NCBI GenBank assembly: GCA_002307375.1
Contig: NTJI01000001.1
Location: 806,001 to 870,000 of the forward strand
DNA length: 64,000 nucleotides
Direction: 5' to 3'
Source of the DNA: Lysobacteraceae bacterium NML93-0399
Lineage (GTDB): Bacteria; Pseudomonadota; Gammaproteobacteria; Xanthomonadales; Xanthomonadaceae
Positions 35,146-44,288 of the stretch are shown piece after piece. The position numbers and the translations under genes were made by a program. The notes under the pieces are model-generated. The model did no database searches, was not told the origin of the DNA, and was given only the letters and a program-made list of their open reading frames with translations. Each line of letters begins with the position of its first letter. The stretch's first letter is position 1.

Positions 35146-36255
35146 ATGGATATCGGCTACTTCCTGCAGCTGATGACCGAGAAGAACGCGTCGGACATGT
35201 TCCTGAGCACCGGCGCGCCGGTGTACATCAAGGTCGAAGGCAAGCTGTATCCGCTGGGGAGCACCGGCCTGCCGCCAGGCATGGTGCGCAAGATCGCCTA
35301 TTCGCTGATGGACGAGGGCCAGATCCAGCAGTTCGAGCGCGACCTCGAACTCAACATGGCCTATTCGCTGCAGAACGCCGGGCGGTTCCGCGTCAACGTG
35401 TTCCGCCAGCGTGGCGAGACCGGCATGGTCATCCGCGCCATCCGCAGCCATATCCCGAGCATCGAGGAACTGCAGCTGCCGCAGGTGCTCAAGGAGATCA
35501 TCATGGCTCCGCGCGGGCTGGTACTGATCGTCGGCTCCACCGGCTCTGGCAAGTCGACCACGCTGGCTTCGATGATCGACCACCGCAATGCCAGCACCTC
35601 GGGGCACATCCTCACCATCGAGGACCCCATCGAGTATCTGCACCGGCACAAGAAGTCGCTGGTCAACCAGCGCGAAGTCGGCCTGGATACGCTGACGTTC
35701 CACAACGCGCTCAAGAACGCGATGCGCGAAGCGCCGGACGTGATCCTGATCGGCGAAATCCTCGACGCGACCACGATGGAAGCGGCGATCTCCTTCGCCG
35801 AGACCGGTCACATCTGCCTGGCCACCCTGCACTCCAACAACGCCGACCAGACCATCGAGCGCATCCTGAACTTCTTCCCCGAGGCCGCGCACAAGAACGT
35901 GCTGATGAATCTGGCGCTGAACCTGCGCGCGGTGGTGTCGCAACGCCTGGTGCCGGGGCTGGACGGCCGCCGCATTCCGGCGACCGAAGTCCTGCTCAAT
36001 ACGCCGATGATCCGCGACCTGCTGCGCCGCGGGCAGGTGCACGAGATCAAGCAGGCGATGGAGGACTCGCTGGAAGAAGGCGTGGAAACCTTCGACCAGT
36101 GTCTGTTCCGCCTGCACAAGGAAGGCCGGATCGAACGCGAGACCGCGCTGCGCGCTGCCGACTCGCGCGATGGCCTGGATCTGAAGTTCCGTCTGTCGGA
36201 AGGCGCGACCGGCAACCACGACCCCTACGCGGACGTGTTCGGCAGCGATCACTGA
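35146..36255 (+). CDS. pilU: Type IV pilus retraction ATPase PilU
   Basis: 369 residues. Cytoplasmic hexameric ATPase that assists PilT in pilus retraction and twitching motility. Walker A is GSTGSGKST, the Asp box is ILTIEDPIEYLH, Walker B is DVILIGEI, and the His box is LATLHSNNADQTIERI. The FAETGHICLATLH and LNFFPEAAHKNVLMNLALNLRA stretches match PilU better than PilT. The ATG at 35146 follows AAAGGGGATT; the frame upstream has no similarity. pilT is not in this window next to it. Confidence 0.93.
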   Translation: MDIGYFLQLMTEKNASDMFLSTGAPVYIKVEGKLYPLGSTGLPPGMVRKIAYSLMDEGQIQQFERDLELNMAYSLQNAGRFRVNVFRQRGETGMVIRAIRSHIPSIEELQLPQVLKEIIMAPRGLVLIVGSTGSGKSTTLASMIDHRNASTSGHILTIEDPIEYLHRHKKSLVNQREVGLDTLTFHNALKNAMREAPDVILIGEILDATTMEAAISFAETGHICLATLHSNNADQTIERILNFFPEAAHKNVLMNLALNLRAVVSQRLVPGLDGRRIPATEVLLNTPMIRDLLRRGQVHEIKQAMEDSLEEGVETFDQCLFRLHKEGRIERETALRAADSRDGLDLKFRLSEGATGNHDPYADVFGSDH

Positions 36256-36375
36256 AAGGGCGCGCGCCGAACCGGGATATTCCGGGGGGTGCACGCGCCC
36301 CGGCCTGGAGGCAATACCGGGCCTCGTTGCACGCCCACATCCGGGTTCACGCGCAAACGCGCTCTGCGCGCTACG

Positions 36376-37035
36376 TCAGGCCGGCGGCGCGTCCGGCTGA
36401 CGCTCGGGGGCAGCCGCCTGGAACGCCGGCAACGCCATGCAGGCCGCGTCGATGTGCAAGAGCCTGGGGTACGGCGTCAGGTCGATGCCGAAGCGCCGGG
36501 CATTGTAGAGCTGCGGCACCAGTGCGCAGTCGGCCAGCGTCGGCGCGGTTCCGACGCAGAAATCGCCGCCTCGCTCCTGCTCGAGCAAGGTTTCGAACGC
36601 GGACAGGCCGTCGCGAATCCAGCGACTGATCCACTGCGTCCGCGCATCGGCCGGCAGCTGCAGTTCCTGTTCCAGGTACTGCAGCACGCGCAGGTTGCCG
36701 AGGGGATGGATGTCACAGGCGACGAGCTGCGCGAGTGCGCGGGCACGGTGACGCGACAGCGGGTCGGTCGGCAGCAGCGGCGCTGACGGAAACACCTCGT
36801 CGAGATATTCGATGATCGCCAGCGACTGCGTCAGCACCGCACCGCCGTGCGTCAGTGCCGGCACCAGCCGCTGCGGATTGCGCGCAGCGTATGCAGGCGT
36901 GCGCTGCTGGCCACCGTCCTGCACCAGATGCACCGGCACGCTGTCGAACGGCAGCCCCTTGAGGTGCAGCGCAATGCGGACGCGGAACGCTGCGCTCGAG
37001 CGCCAGTAAGTGTAGAGCGTCAGCGGCGCGGACAT
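36376..37035 (-). CDS. maiA: Maleylacetoacetate isomerase (zeta-class GST)
   Basis: 219 residues. Glutathione-dependent cis-trans isomerisation of maleylacetoacetate, the penultimate step of tyrosine degradation. The N-terminal thioredoxin-like domain has the zeta-GST active-site motif YWRSSAAFRVRIAL at residues 10-23, then QSLAIIEYLDE; the C-terminal helical domain has DIHPLGNLRVLQYL and ADCALVPQLYNARRFG. The ATG at 37035 lies 7 bp after the fumarylacetoacetase stop, so the two form an operon. Confidence 0.94.
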   Translation of the reverse strand: MSAPLTLYTYWRSSAAFRVRIALHLKGLPFDSVPVHLVQDGGQQRTPAYAARNPQRLVPALTHGGAVLTQSLAIIEYLDEVFPSAPLLPTDPLSRHRARALAQLVACDIHPLGNLRVLQYLEQELQLPADARTQWISRWIRDGLSAFETLLEQERGGDFCVGTAPTLADCALVPQLYNARRFGIDLTPYPRLLHIDAACMALPAFQAAAPERQPDAPPA

Positions 37036-37042
37036 CGCCCGA

Positions 37043-38032
37043 TTACTCCGGCAGCGCCTGACGCTCGACGACCTGCTCGATCGCGCCGAAGATGCTTTCG
37101 CCCTGCGCATCGAGCATCTCGATGCGCACGGTGTCGCCGAAGGCCATGAACGGCGTCTGCGGCTTGCCGTGCGCCAGCGTTTCCACCGTGCGCTTTTCGG
37201 CAAAACACGAGGCCCCCTTGGACGTGTCCTCGTTGGCGATCGTGCCCGAGCCGACGATGGTGCCGGCGACCAGCGGGCGCGTCTTCGCGGCATGCGCGAC
37301 GAGCTGGGCGAAGTCGAACTGCATGTCGACACCCGCCTCCGGTGCACCGAACCATTCGCCGTTGATGTGGGTGAGCAGCGGCAGGTGCAGCTTGTTGCCG
37401 CGCCACGCATCGCCCAGCTCGTCCGGCGTCACGAACACCGGGCTCAGCGCCGAGCGCGGCTTGGACTGCAGGAAGCCGAAACCCTTGGCCAGTTCGCCCG
37501 GAATCAGATTGCGCAGGGACACGTCGTTGACCAGTCCGACGAGCTGGATGTGCCCGGCCGCCTGTTCGGGCGTGACCGCCATCGGCACGTCGTCGGTGAT
37601 CACCACGATCTCCGCTTCGAGGTCGATGCCGTGGTCTTCACTGGTCACCTTGACCGTGTCGCGCGGCCCGTAGAAGCCGGCACTCGTGGCCTGGTACATC
37701 AGCGGATCGGTATAGAAACTTTCCGGCACCTCGGCACCGCGCGCGCGCCGGACGCGCTCGACGTGCGGCAGGTAGGCGCTGCCGTCGACGAACTCGTAGG
37801 CACGCGGCAGCGGCGCCGCGAGGCGCGACATGTCGAGGTCGAATACGCCGTCGGCATCGCCGTCGAGCGACTCGTACAGGGCGTTGAGGCGCGGCGCGGT
37901 GTTCGACCAGTCGTCGAGTGCCTGCTGCAGCGTCGCTGCAATGCCGGTCGCGCGCACCGCGCGGCTCAGGTCGCGCGACACGACGATCAGGGTGCCGTCG
38001 CGGCCGCCCTCCTTCAAAGAACCCAGCTTCAT
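37043..38032 (-). CDS. Fumarylacetoacetate hydrolase family protein
   Basis: 329 residues. Predicted to split fumarylacetoacetate to fumarate and acetoacetate, the last step of tyrosine degradation, given maiA next door. Starts MKLGSLKEGGRDG; the metal-binding acids are in GIDLEAEIVVI and GLVNDVSL, and the C-terminal strand region SGTIANEDTSKGASCFAEKR is typical. Shorter than the eukaryotic enzyme, as common in this bacterial branch. ATG at 38032. The rest of the pathway (HPPD, homogentisate dioxygenase) is not in the window. Confidence 0.92.
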   Translation of the reverse strand: MKLGSLKEGGRDGTLIVVSRDLSRAVRATGIAATLQQALDDWSNTAPRLNALYESLDGDADGVFDLDMSRLAAPLPRAYEFVDGSAYLPHVERVRRARGAEVPESFYTDPLMYQATSAGFYGPRDTVKVTSEDHGIDLEAEIVVITDDVPMAVTPEQAAGHIQLVGLVNDVSLRNLIPGELAKGFGFLQSKPRSALSPVFVTPDELGDAWRGNKLHLPLLTHINGEWFGAPEAGVDMQFDFAQLVAHAAKTRPLVAGTIVGSGTIANEDTSKGASCFAEKRTVETLAHGKPQTPFMAFGDTVRIEMLDAQGESIFGAIEQVVERQALPE

Positions 38033-38197
38033 GGCAACTCCGGTTGGCGTCGACTATCCGTTGCGATTGTAACCAAGCGCCGCGCGCACTGCCGGCGTGT
38101 CACGCCCCGTATCGCGATGTCGCGCGACGCCTGACCACCGGGGAACTGCAGCGCCTGGGCTGACAGAGGCACGCACGCATCGTGCTTACAAGGGCGC

Positions 38198-38932
38198 TCA
38201 ATCCTCACCCTGGAATGCGTGCGCGCGATAGGTCAGCACCAGCGTGTCGCGATGGCCGTGCGTCTGGGCGGGCTGGATCGGCGTCGATTCGTGGATCACG
38301 CGATGATCGTCGAGCAGCAGCGCCGCCCATGGCTCGGTCAGGGTGAAGCGCTGGCCTGCCGGCCCGTCGGCCTCGAACACGCGGGTTTCGCCGCCCTTGA
38401 TACCGCTGCGTCCAACCAGCAGCACGGCGACGAAATCCACGCCGTCGCGATGCGCGCCCTCCGGCGTCGGGCGTCCGATGCCGTCGGTGGTGTCGATGCG
38501 GAACTGATGCGCTTCGATGTGCCAGTCGCCGACCGCTCTCGCCTGCGCGAACGTGCTCCCGAGCCCGGTCAGCAGGCGCGTCCACGTCGGGTCATCAACC
38601 AGGCCGGGCGACAGCGGCTCGAACCAGCGATGCATGCCGCCGTGCAGGGCGTTGTAGTCCTCGGACTGCCAATGCGCGCGACGCGGCGCCTGCACGAGCG
38701 TCTCGCCCTGCTGGACGAAGCAGCTGTGGCGCCGGCTGCGATAACGCCCGCCATCCTTGAGATAGGCATCGGGTGGCAGGTCGTTCCAGCTTGCGCGCCA
38801 GGCATCGAGTGCGGAGAGTTCGACACCACACATCGCGGCGAGCGTGGACGGCGCGAGCACCGCGCAGCCCTGCGTGCGCAGGACGGCGACGACATCGGAA
38901 GGGGCGGTGTACGGGGGAGCGAATGCGTTCAT
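38198..38932 (-). CDS. 2OG-Fe dioxygenase-type protein
   Basis: 244 residues. Contains the iron-binding set in GAHRDGVDFVAVLLVGR (H-x-D) and DDHRVIHESTP (distal H), and a basic C-terminal RDTLVLTYRA, matching the bacterial 2OG-Fe dioxygenase family that includes free amino-acid hydroxylases. The substrate cannot be assigned. The ATG at 38932 is two codons inside a slightly longer frame that begins with TTG. It stands alone, 165 bp downstream of the fah start on the same strand, with the tRNA gene behind it. Confidence 0.8.
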   Translation of the reverse strand: MNAFAPPYTAPSDVVAVLRTQGCAVLAPSTLAAMCGVELSALDAWRASWNDLPPDAYLKDGGRYRSRRHSCFVQQGETLVQAPRRAHWQSEDYNALHGGMHRWFEPLSPGLVDDPTWTRLLTGLGSTFAQARAVGDWHIEAHQFRIDTTDGIGRPTPEGAHRDGVDFVAVLLVGRSGIKGGETRVFEADGPAGQRFTLTEPWAALLLDDHRVIHESTPIQPAQTHGHRDTLVLTYRAHAFQGED

Positions 38933-39089
38933 CGGCAAATTCTAGGCCTGCATCGGCGCACGCGCATCGCCACATCGTGCGTGCACTTGCAACACGGTCA
39001 CCGGCAGCCGAACCCTGAGCCCGAAATGCCGTAGACAGTCGTCTGCCAGCGTGCGCATGCGCTTAATGTCGCGTCGCTCGACCACGTCC

Positions 39090-39113
39090 ATCGCGCGCGA
39101 ACGCGCTCCTGCG
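39090..39113. repeat. Solitary REP half-element
   Basis: ATCGCGCGCGAACGCGCTCC followed by TGCG resembles the inverted arm of the GTAG-type REP elements at 2651-3030, here without a partner. It lies between the dioxygenase gene and the tRNA terminator. Confidence 0.55.
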
Positions 39114-39133
39114 ACACGACTTTTCGCAGCGCA

Positions 39134-39165
39134 CGAAAAAGCCCGCCTGACGGCGGGCTTTTTCG
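39134..39165. terminator. Bidirectional intrinsic terminator downstream of tRNA-Gln
   Basis: A perfect 14-bp inverted repeat, CGAAAAAGCCCGCC and GGCGGGCTTTTTCG, with a 4-base loop. It gives a T-run on both strands. On the minus strand it lies 12 bp after the tRNA 3' end. Confidence 0.9.
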
Positions 39166-39176
39166 TCTTTCGAATG

Positions 39177-39251
39177 TGGCAGCCCCGGAAGGATTCGAAC
39201 CTCCGAATGCCTGAGTCAGAGTCAGGTGCCTTACCGCTTGGCGACGGGGCT
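39177..39251 (-). tRNA. tRNA-Gln (CTG anticodon)
   Basis: 75 nt including an encoded CCA. Acceptor arms AGCCCCG and CGGGGCT pair fully; D-loop has AAGCGGTAA; the anticodon stem CCTGA/TCAGG encloses the loop CTCTGAC, giving anticodon CTG for CAG codons; the T-arm is GGAGG-TTCGAAT-CCTTC. The discriminator base is G, as in other glutamine tRNAs. The terminator at 39134-39165 follows. Confidence 0.96.
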
Positions 39252-39298
39252 ATGAACATATTGTAACGCCGAAACCGCGAAAAATCGCAAGCTTCGGC

Positions 39299-39334
39299 AG
39301 CATCGGATCCATGCATTTCGCACGGATCCGATGC
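39299..39334 (-). terminator. Inverted repeat after rpsI
   Basis: GCATCGGATCC and GGATCCGATGC form a perfect 11-bp stem with a 13-base loop just past the rpsI stop on the minus strand. A T-rich stretch (ATTTTTCG) comes about 15 bases later, so it could terminate the rplM-rpsI transcript before the tRNA gene, though the T-run is not adjacent. Confidence 0.55.
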
Positions 39335-39341
39335 AGCACGA

Positions 39342-39734
39342 TCAGCGCTTGGAGAACTGCGTCGCGCGACGTGCCTTGTGCAGACCGACCTTCTTGCGCT
39401 CGACTTCGCGCGCGTCACGGGTCACGAAGCCCGCCTTGCGCAGCTCGGTCTTGAGCGTCGCGTCGTAGTCGACCAGCGCGCGGGCGATGCCCAGGCGGAT
39501 CGCACCGGCCTGGCCGGTGGTGCCACCGCCGGTGGCGGTCACGACGACGTCGAACGACTCGGTGTTCTGGGTCAGCTCGAGCGGCTGGCGCACGATCATG
39601 CGCGCGGTCTCACGGCCGAAGAACTCGTCCAGCGGACGGCCGTTGACGGTGATGTTGCCGCTGCCCTTGCGCAGGAACACGCGGGCGACGGAAGACTTGC
39701 GACGGCCGGTGCCGTAATTCTGGGAAATTGCCAT
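39342..39734 (-). CDS. rpsI: 30S ribosomal protein S9
   Basis: 130 residues. Starts [20 protein letters not shown] and ends in the conserved basic tail [17 protein letters not shown] whose last residues reach the P site of the ribosome. [25 protein letters not shown] centre is present. Three bases separate it from the rplM stop, the usual rplM-rpsI operon. Confidence 0.97.
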   Translation of the reverse strand: MAISQNYGTGRRKSSVARVFLRKGSGNITVNGRPLDEFFGRETARMIVRQPLELTQNTESFDVVVTATGGGTTGQAGAIRLGIARALVDYDATLKTELRKAGFVTRDAREVERKKVGLHKARRATQFSKR

Positions 39735-39737
39735 GAC

Positions 39738-40166
39738 TTAGAGTTCCAGGGGCTGCGGCTGCTGAGCGGCGTGCGGGTGCTCGGCACCCTTGTAGACCTT
39801 GAGCTTGCGGTACATGGCACGGCCGAGCGGATTCTTCGGCAGCATGCCCTTGACGGCGATCTCGATCACGCGCTCCGGGTGGCGCTCCAGCGCCTGGCCC
39901 AGGGATTCGGTCTTGAGGTTGCCGATGTAGCCCGTGAAACGGTGGTAGAGCTTGTCCGTCATCTTCTTGCCGGTGACGGCGATCTTCTCCGCGTTGACCA
40001 CGACAATGTAGTCGCCGGTGTCGACGTGAGGCGTGTAGACGGGCTTGTGCTTGCCGCGCAGACGGTGGGCGATTTCCGCGCTCAGGCGGCCCAGCGTCTT
40101 GCCGGTGGCGTCGACGAGATACCAGTCGCGCTGGACGGTCTCGGACTTGGCGGTGAAAGTCTTCAT
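39738..40166 (-). CDS. rplM: 50S ribosomal protein L13
   Basis: 142 residues, the standard length. [20 protein letters not shown] at the start, [29 protein letters not shown] and the C-terminal [20 protein letters not shown] are diagnostic. The ATG at 40166 begins the conserved protein; the longer upstream frame is not conserved. The 227 bp between it and divergent coq7 must hold both promoters; no leader motif was recognised. Confidence 0.97.
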   Translation of the reverse strand: MKTFTAKSETVQRDWYLVDATGKTLGRLSAEIAHRLRGKHKPVYTPHVDTGDYIVVVNAEKIAVTGKKMTDKLYHRFTGYIGNLKTESLGQALERHPERVIEIAVKGMLPKNPLGRAMYRKLKVYKGAEHPHAAQQPQPLEL

Positions 40167-40393
40167 GACGAATAAATACTCGGTCGGTGACTGGTCGGGC
40201 TGATTGCGCCGGCGCCGGCGGAACTTCGCCTCGCGTTGTAGAGCATGCAACACAGAAGCGGAACTATAGCCGCAGACCCCGGGCCGCGCAAGTCAGGGCA
40301 CTGACTGAAGTCCGGGCCGCTGGCGCCCGCTGCGGCAAGGGTCGAGAATGATACGCCACGCGGCAGCCCGCCGCGCAGCAGGAATCCGCGACG

Positions 40394-41041
40394 ATGGCCC
40401 TCCCCCGCCCCGGCCTGACCCCCATCGACCAGCTTCTGGTCGAAACCCAGCGCGCGCTCGACACGGTGTTCGGCAATCCGCCGGCCAGCCGGCCCAACCC
40501 CGCCGCGGACACGCCCGACGTCGTGCTCGATGCGCCCGAGCGCCGCCATGCCGCCGGCCTGATGCGCATCAATCACGTCGGCGAGGTCTGCGCGCAGGGC
40601 CTGTACTTCGGTCAGGCGGCCGTGGCGCGCGAGCCGGGCACCCGCGCCCACCTGCTCGACGCGGCGCAGGAGGAAACCGATCACCTGGCGTGGTGCGCGC
40701 AGCGCCTGCGCGAACTCGACAGCCGCCCGAGCGTCTTCAACCCGCTGTGGTACGGCGGCAGCTACGCGCTGGGGGTGTTGGCAGGACTGCGCGGCGACGG
40801 CTGGAACCTGGGCTTCGTGGTGGAAACCGAACGCCAGGTCGAAGCGCACCTGGACGAGCACCTGCAGACCCTGCCCGAAGCCGACCAGCGCAGCCGCGAC
40901 ATCCTGCGCCAGATGAAGATCGATGAAGCCCGTCACGCCGACCACGCCGAACAGGCCGGCGCGCGCATCCTCCCCTGGCCGGTACCGTCGTTGATGGCCG
41001 GCGCATCGAAGCTGATGAAGTCGGTGGCGTACAGGCTGTGA
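40394..41041 (+). CDS. coq7: Ubiquinone biosynthesis hydroxylase COQ7 type
   Basis: 215 residues. Di-iron, membrane-associated hydroxylase of 2-polyprenyl-3-methyl-6-methoxy-1,4-benzoquinol in ubiquinone synthesis. The iron ligands sit in [22 protein letters not shown] and ERQVEAHL with DEARHADHA in the last helix. Bacteria of this family carry coq7 in place of ubiF. ATG at 40394. Confidence 0.93.
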   Translation: MALPRPGLTPIDQLLVETQRALDTVFGNPPASRPNPAADTPDVVLDAPERRHAAGLMRINHVGEVCAQGLYFGQAAVAREPGTRAHLLDAAQEETDHLAWCAQRLRELDSRPSVFNPLWYGGSYALGVLAGLRGDGWNLGFVVETERQVEAHLDEHLQTLPEADQRSRDILRQMKIDEARHADHAEQAGARILPWPVPSLMAGASKLMKSVAYRL

Positions 41042-41049
41042 GTGGAAGG

Positions 41050-41216
41050 CCGTGATTGGTGATTGGTGATTCGTGATTGGAAGAAGCGGCGGACCGCGAA
41101 CTGCCGCACTCGTCAGACGCCCGCCTGAAACAAAAACGGCCCCGCAGTCTGCGGGGCCGTCTGAAATCGCGTGATCCGCTGTTCCGAATCACCGATCACG
41201 AATCACCAATCACGGC
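41050..41216. repeat. Inverted arrays of GTGATTSG repeats flanking the speD terminator
   Basis: Several heptamers of the type GTGATTG/GTGATTC are strung together at 41050-41080, and the same pattern appears inverted at 41186-41216. The two arms can pair over about 27 bases, enclosing the speD terminator. The same heptamer array occurs in direct orientation at 47131-47160. Confidence 0.7.
41132..41160 (-). terminator. Intrinsic terminator of speD
   Basis: ACGGCCCCGCA and TGCGGGGCCGT make a perfect 11-bp stem with a 3-base loop; on the minus strand the stem is followed by a T-run. It is 64 bp past the speD stop. Confidence 0.88.
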
Positions 41217-41223
41217 TCTCCGG

Positions 41224-42015
41224 TCAATCCACCAGGTTGCGGCCGTGATAGAGCTCCTCGATCTCGCGCTTGAGCCGCGCTTCGATCTTCATGCGCTCCT
41301 TGAACGAGAGATTGCGCGCCTTCTCCTCGAACAGGTACTGGTCGAGGTCGAACTCCTTGAGGTGCATCTTCGTGTGGAAGATGTTTTCCTGGTACACGTT
41401 GACGTCGAGCGCGTCGTAACGCGACTTGATGTTCTTGGCCAGGTAGTCCTGGATCGAGTTGATCTTGTGGTCGATGTAGTGCTTCTTGCCCTTCACGTCG
41501 CGGGTGAAGCCGCGCACGCGGTAGTCCATCGTCACGATGTCCGACTCGAGACTCTCGATCAGGTAATTGAGCGCCTTCAGCGGCGAGATCACGCCACAGG
41601 TGGCGACGTCGATGTCCGCGCGGAAGGTCGCGATGCCGTTGTCGGGATGCGTTTCCGGATACGTGTGGACGGTGATGTGCGACTTGTCCAGGTGCGCGAC
41701 GACCGCATCGGAGATCACGCCCTTGGCCTGCGACTTGTCGATCACCGGCTCTTCGGAAATGAGAATGGTCACCGACGCGCCCTGCGGCTCGTAGTCCTGG
41801 CGGGCGACGTTGAGGATGTTGGCACCGATGATCTCGGCCACATCGGTCAGAATCTGCGTCAGCCGATCGGCGTTGTAGACTTCGTCGATGTAGGCGATGT
41901 AGCGCTGACGCTCGTCTTCCGACGCCGCATAGCAGACGTCGTAGATGTTGAACGACAGGGCCTTGGTCAGATTGTTGAAGCCCTGGAGCTTCAGGCGCGG
42001 GAGCGGTTTGACCAC
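41224..42015 (-). CDS. speD: S-adenosylmethionine decarboxylase proenzyme
   Basis: 263 residues, matching the E. coli type. Makes decarboxylated SAM for spermidine synthesis; it self-cleaves to form a pyruvoyl group. The cleavage site [13 protein letters not shown] places Lys111-Ser112 at the same position as in E. coli. [15 protein letters not shown] and [13 protein letters not shown] are also conserved. The start is GTG at 42015 (GTG-GTC-AAA), with GAGG upstream; the frame is open far beyond but the extension is the antisense of clp. Divergent from clp. Confidence 0.94.
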   Translation of the reverse strand: MVKPLPRLKLQGFNNLTKALSFNIYDVCYAASEDERQRYIAYIDEVYNADRLTQILTDVAEIIGANILNVARQDYEPQGASVTILISEEPVIDKSQAKGVISDAVVAHLDKSHITVHTYPETHPDNGIATFRADIDVATCGVISPLKALNYLIESLESDIVTMDYRVRGFTRDVKGKKHYIDHKINSIQDYLAKNIKSRYDALDVNVYQENIFHTKMHLKEFDLDQYLFEEKARNLSFKERMKIEARLKREIEELYHGRNLVD

Positions 42016-42051
42016 GTCGGTCGACCCTCGGGGGAAATGGGCGAAAGCGCA

Positions 42052-42057
42052 ATTATG
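42052..42057 (-). promoter_or_regulatory. Candidate -10 element of speD
   Basis: CATAAT on the minus strand, about 37 bp before the GTG start, inside the small palindrome GCGCAATTATGCGC. No good -35 is visible. The 138-bp speD-clp intergenic region must contain both promoters. Confidence 0.35.
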
Positions 42058-42153
42058 CGCCAAAGCCCCCATGCGCCGCGACCTCGGGCCGAGGCGGGTT
42101 TGCCCCCGGCAGCCTGACGGCCTACTCTGCTCCATTCCCCCGATCGCAAGCCC

Positions 42154-42843
42154 ATGACACCGACCCCTGTGGCCCTGATCAATCCCCATCTCCGTCCGCC
42201 GCACCCGATGGCGCCCACGCCCGCGGCGATCGAACGGTTCCTCGCGCATTGCCACCGCCGTCGCTATCCGCCGCGCAGCGAGGTCTTCCGGCCCGGCGAT
42301 CCGGCCGGCACGCTCTATTACGTGGTCAGCGGGTCGGTGAGCATCATCACCGAGGAAGACGACGGGCGTGAGCTGATCCTGGGGTACTTCGGCACCGGCG
42401 AACTGGTCGGCGAGATGGGCCTGTTCATCGAGTCCGACGTGCGCGAGGTGATCCTGCGCACGCGCACCCAGTGCGAACTGGCCGAGATTAGTTACGAGCG
42501 TCTGTATCAGCTGTTCGATGGCGTGCTGGCCAACGATGCGACCTCGATCATGTACGCGATCGGCGCGCAGCTGTCGCGGCGCCTGCTCGACACCAGCCGC
42601 AAGGCCGGTCGTCTGGCATTCCTCGATGTCACCGACCGCATCATCCGCACCCTGCACGACCTCACCCGCGAGCCGGAGGCGATGACCCATCCGCAAGGCA
42701 CGCAGCTGCGGATCTCGCGGCAGGAACTGGCGCGGCTGGTCGGCTGCTCGCGCGAGATGGCCGGCCGCGTGCTCAAGAAGCTGCAGGCAGACGGCAAGCT
42801 CACCGCGCGTGGCAAGACCATCGTGCTGTTCGGCACGCGCTAG
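42154..42843 (+). CDS. clp: Clp, Crp-family global regulator
   Basis: 229 residues, very like Clp of Xanthomonas, a DNA-binding regulator of extracellular enzymes, polysaccharide and virulence that responds to cyclic di-GMP and not to cAMP. The N-terminal cyclic-nucleotide fold has [21 protein letters not shown] and [17 protein letters not shown]; the C-terminal winged helix has [24 protein letters not shown]. An internal ATG at codon 19 is possible as start, since the first 18 residues are poorly conserved. Divergent from speD. Confidence 0.93.
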   Translation: MTPTPVALINPHLRPPHPMAPTPAAIERFLAHCHRRRYPPRSEVFRPGDPAGTLYYVVSGSVSIITEEDDGRELILGYFGTGELVGEMGLFIESDVREVILRTRTQCELAEISYERLYQLFDGVLANDATSIMYAIGAQLSRRLLDTSRKAGRLAFLDVTDRIIRTLHDLTREPEAMTHPQGTQLRISRQELARLVGCSREMAGRVLKKLQADGKLTARGKTIVLFGTR

Positions 42844-42869
42844 GACGGCACGACAGGAGCGCGCCCGGC

Positions 42870-43343
42870 ATGAGCTTCGGTCATTTCGCGCCGCGCGGGG
42901 ATCTTCCGGACGCCGATCTGCGCAGCGCCTCGGCAATCGACGCCGATGATGTCGCCGCGCTGCTGTCGGAAATGGGGTATCCGTGCAGCCAGGCCGAGGC
43001 GCGCGAGCGGATCCGTGTGATCGTCGACAACGACCGCCAGGCGCTGGTGCTCGCGCGCAGCGCAGGTCGGGTCTGTGGCCTGGTGGCCCTAGATTTCATG
43101 TACTACCTGCCCCTGGGCTCGACCACCTGCCGCATCACCGCACTGGTCGTCACCAGCGACGCCCAGGGCAATGGCCTGGGCCGCCAGCTGCTCAAGGAAG
43201 CCGAACGCCGGGCGCGCTTCGCCGGCGCGGCGCGGCTGGAGCTTGCCAGCGGCTCACAGCGCGCCGACGCCCACGCGTTCTACAAGGCCTGCGGCTTCTC
43301 CGACGGCACACTGCGCTTCATCAAGCGCCTGGGCGAGGCCTGA
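42870..43343 (+). CDS. GNAT-family N-acetyltransferase
   Basis: 157 residues. The acetyl-CoA binding motif A is seen in [24 protein letters not shown] and the C-terminal motif B in [14 protein letters not shown]. The substrate is unknown. ATG at 42870, 27 bp after clp on the same strand, so it may be cotranscribed with it. Confidence 0.88.
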   Translation: MSFGHFAPRGDLPDADLRSASAIDADDVAALLSEMGYPCSQAEARERIRVIVDNDRQALVLARSAGRVCGLVALDFMYYLPLGSTTCRITALVVTSDAQGNGLGRQLLKEAERRARFAGAARLELASGSQRADAHAFYKACGFSDGTLRFIKRLGEA

Positions 43344-43412
43344 CCCACGCTGCTGCGCGTCTGCGCGGCACTCCCTCTCTGCAGCTTGTCCCGGTCTTTC
43401 GGAGTCCGCGGC

Positions 43413-44162
43413 ATGGAACTTGGCGACCAATTCCTGTTCTTCGTGCTGGTCGGCCTGGCCGCGCAGCTGATCGACGGCGCGCTCGGCATGGCCTTCGGCC
43501 TGGTGTCCTCGTCGGTGCTGCTGGGCATGGGCGTGCCGCCGGCAGCGGTCAGTGCGAGCGTGCACACCGCCGAGGTGTTCACCACGGGCGCGTCGGGGGT
43601 GTCGCATCTGGCGATGGGCAATGTCGACAAGCGCCTGTTTCTGCGCCTCGCACTGCCCGGCATGGCAGGCGGCGTGATCGGCGCCTACGTGCTGACGCAG
43701 TTGCCCGGCGATGCGATCCGCCCCGTCATCTATGCCTATCTGCTGGCGCTGTCGGTGCTCATCCTGCTGCGCGCGAGCGGCCGGCTGATGCCCAGGCGCG
43801 AGATCAGACGCGTCCCGGTCCTGGGATTCTTCGCCGGCCTGCTCGATGCCAGCGGCGGCGGAGGCTGGGGCCCGGTCGCCACCTCCACCCTGCTCGCCCG
43901 GGGCGGGGTTGCGCGCACCACGATCGGCACCGTCAACGCGGCCGAATTCCTGGTGACCGTGTCGATCTCGGTGACGTTCTTCCTGACCATGGGCCTGCAG
44001 CACCTGAACGTGATCCTGGGCCTGCTGGTCGGCGGCATGCTCGCCGCCCCGCTCGCCGCGCTCGTGGTCAAGCGCGTGCGCGAACGCTGGGTGCTGCTGG
44101 CGGTCGGCGTGCTGGTGATGGCGATCAGCCTCTACCAGATCGGGCGGACGCTGCTGGGGTGA
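43413..44162 (+). CDS. TauE/SafE-type sulfite/anion permease
   Basis: 249 residues with about eight hydrophobic segments. Members export sulfite, sulfoacetate or related organic anions. The N-terminal QLIDGALGMAFGLVSSSVLL and the second-half repeat GFFAGLLDASGGGGWGPVATSTLL are the characteristic inverted repeat. The ATG at 43413 has GGAG eight bases upstream; a longer frame to 43386 lacks one. Substrate unknown. Confidence 0.9.
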   Translation: MELGDQFLFFVLVGLAAQLIDGALGMAFGLVSSSVLLGMGVPPAAVSASVHTAEVFTTGASGVSHLAMGNVDKRLFLRLALPGMAGGVIGAYVLTQLPGDAIRPVIYAYLLALSVLILLRASGRLMPRREIRRVPVLGFFAGLLDASGGGGWGPVATSTLLARGGVARTTIGTVNAAEFLVTVSISVTFFLTMGLQHLNVILGLLVGGMLAAPLAALVVKRVRERWVLLAVGVLVMAISLYQIGRTLLG

Positions 44163-44195
44163 GGCCCGGGCTGTCGGCCTGCGCGAAATCCAGTT

Positions 44196-44263
44196 GCAGG
44201 AGCGCGCTTGTGCGCGACGGGGCATGGCGGGATCGCTTCATCGCGCGCAAGCGCGCTCCTACA
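44196..44263. repeat. GTAG-type REP pair between permease and trpC
   Basis: GCAGGAGCGCGCTTGTGCGC at 44196 and, inverted, TCGCGCGCAAGCGCGCTCCTAC at 44241-44262 make the same kind of hairpin as at 2651-3030. It lies between convergent genes and may stand in for a terminator. Confidence 0.8.
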
Positions 44264-44288
44264 GGGGGCCGGACTCGTGCGCGATTTC

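Noticed and set aside
35053-36294. Long N-terminal extension of the DUF4398 lipoprotein frame
   Set aside because: Antisense to pilU; the signal peptide and lipobox fix the start near 35052.
39378-40175. Plus-strand frame opposite rpsI and rplM
   Set aside because: Antisense to two ribosomal protein genes.
42016-42936. N-terminal extension of speD
   Set aside because: Antisense to clp; SpeD homology starts at the GTG at 42015 and gives the standard length.
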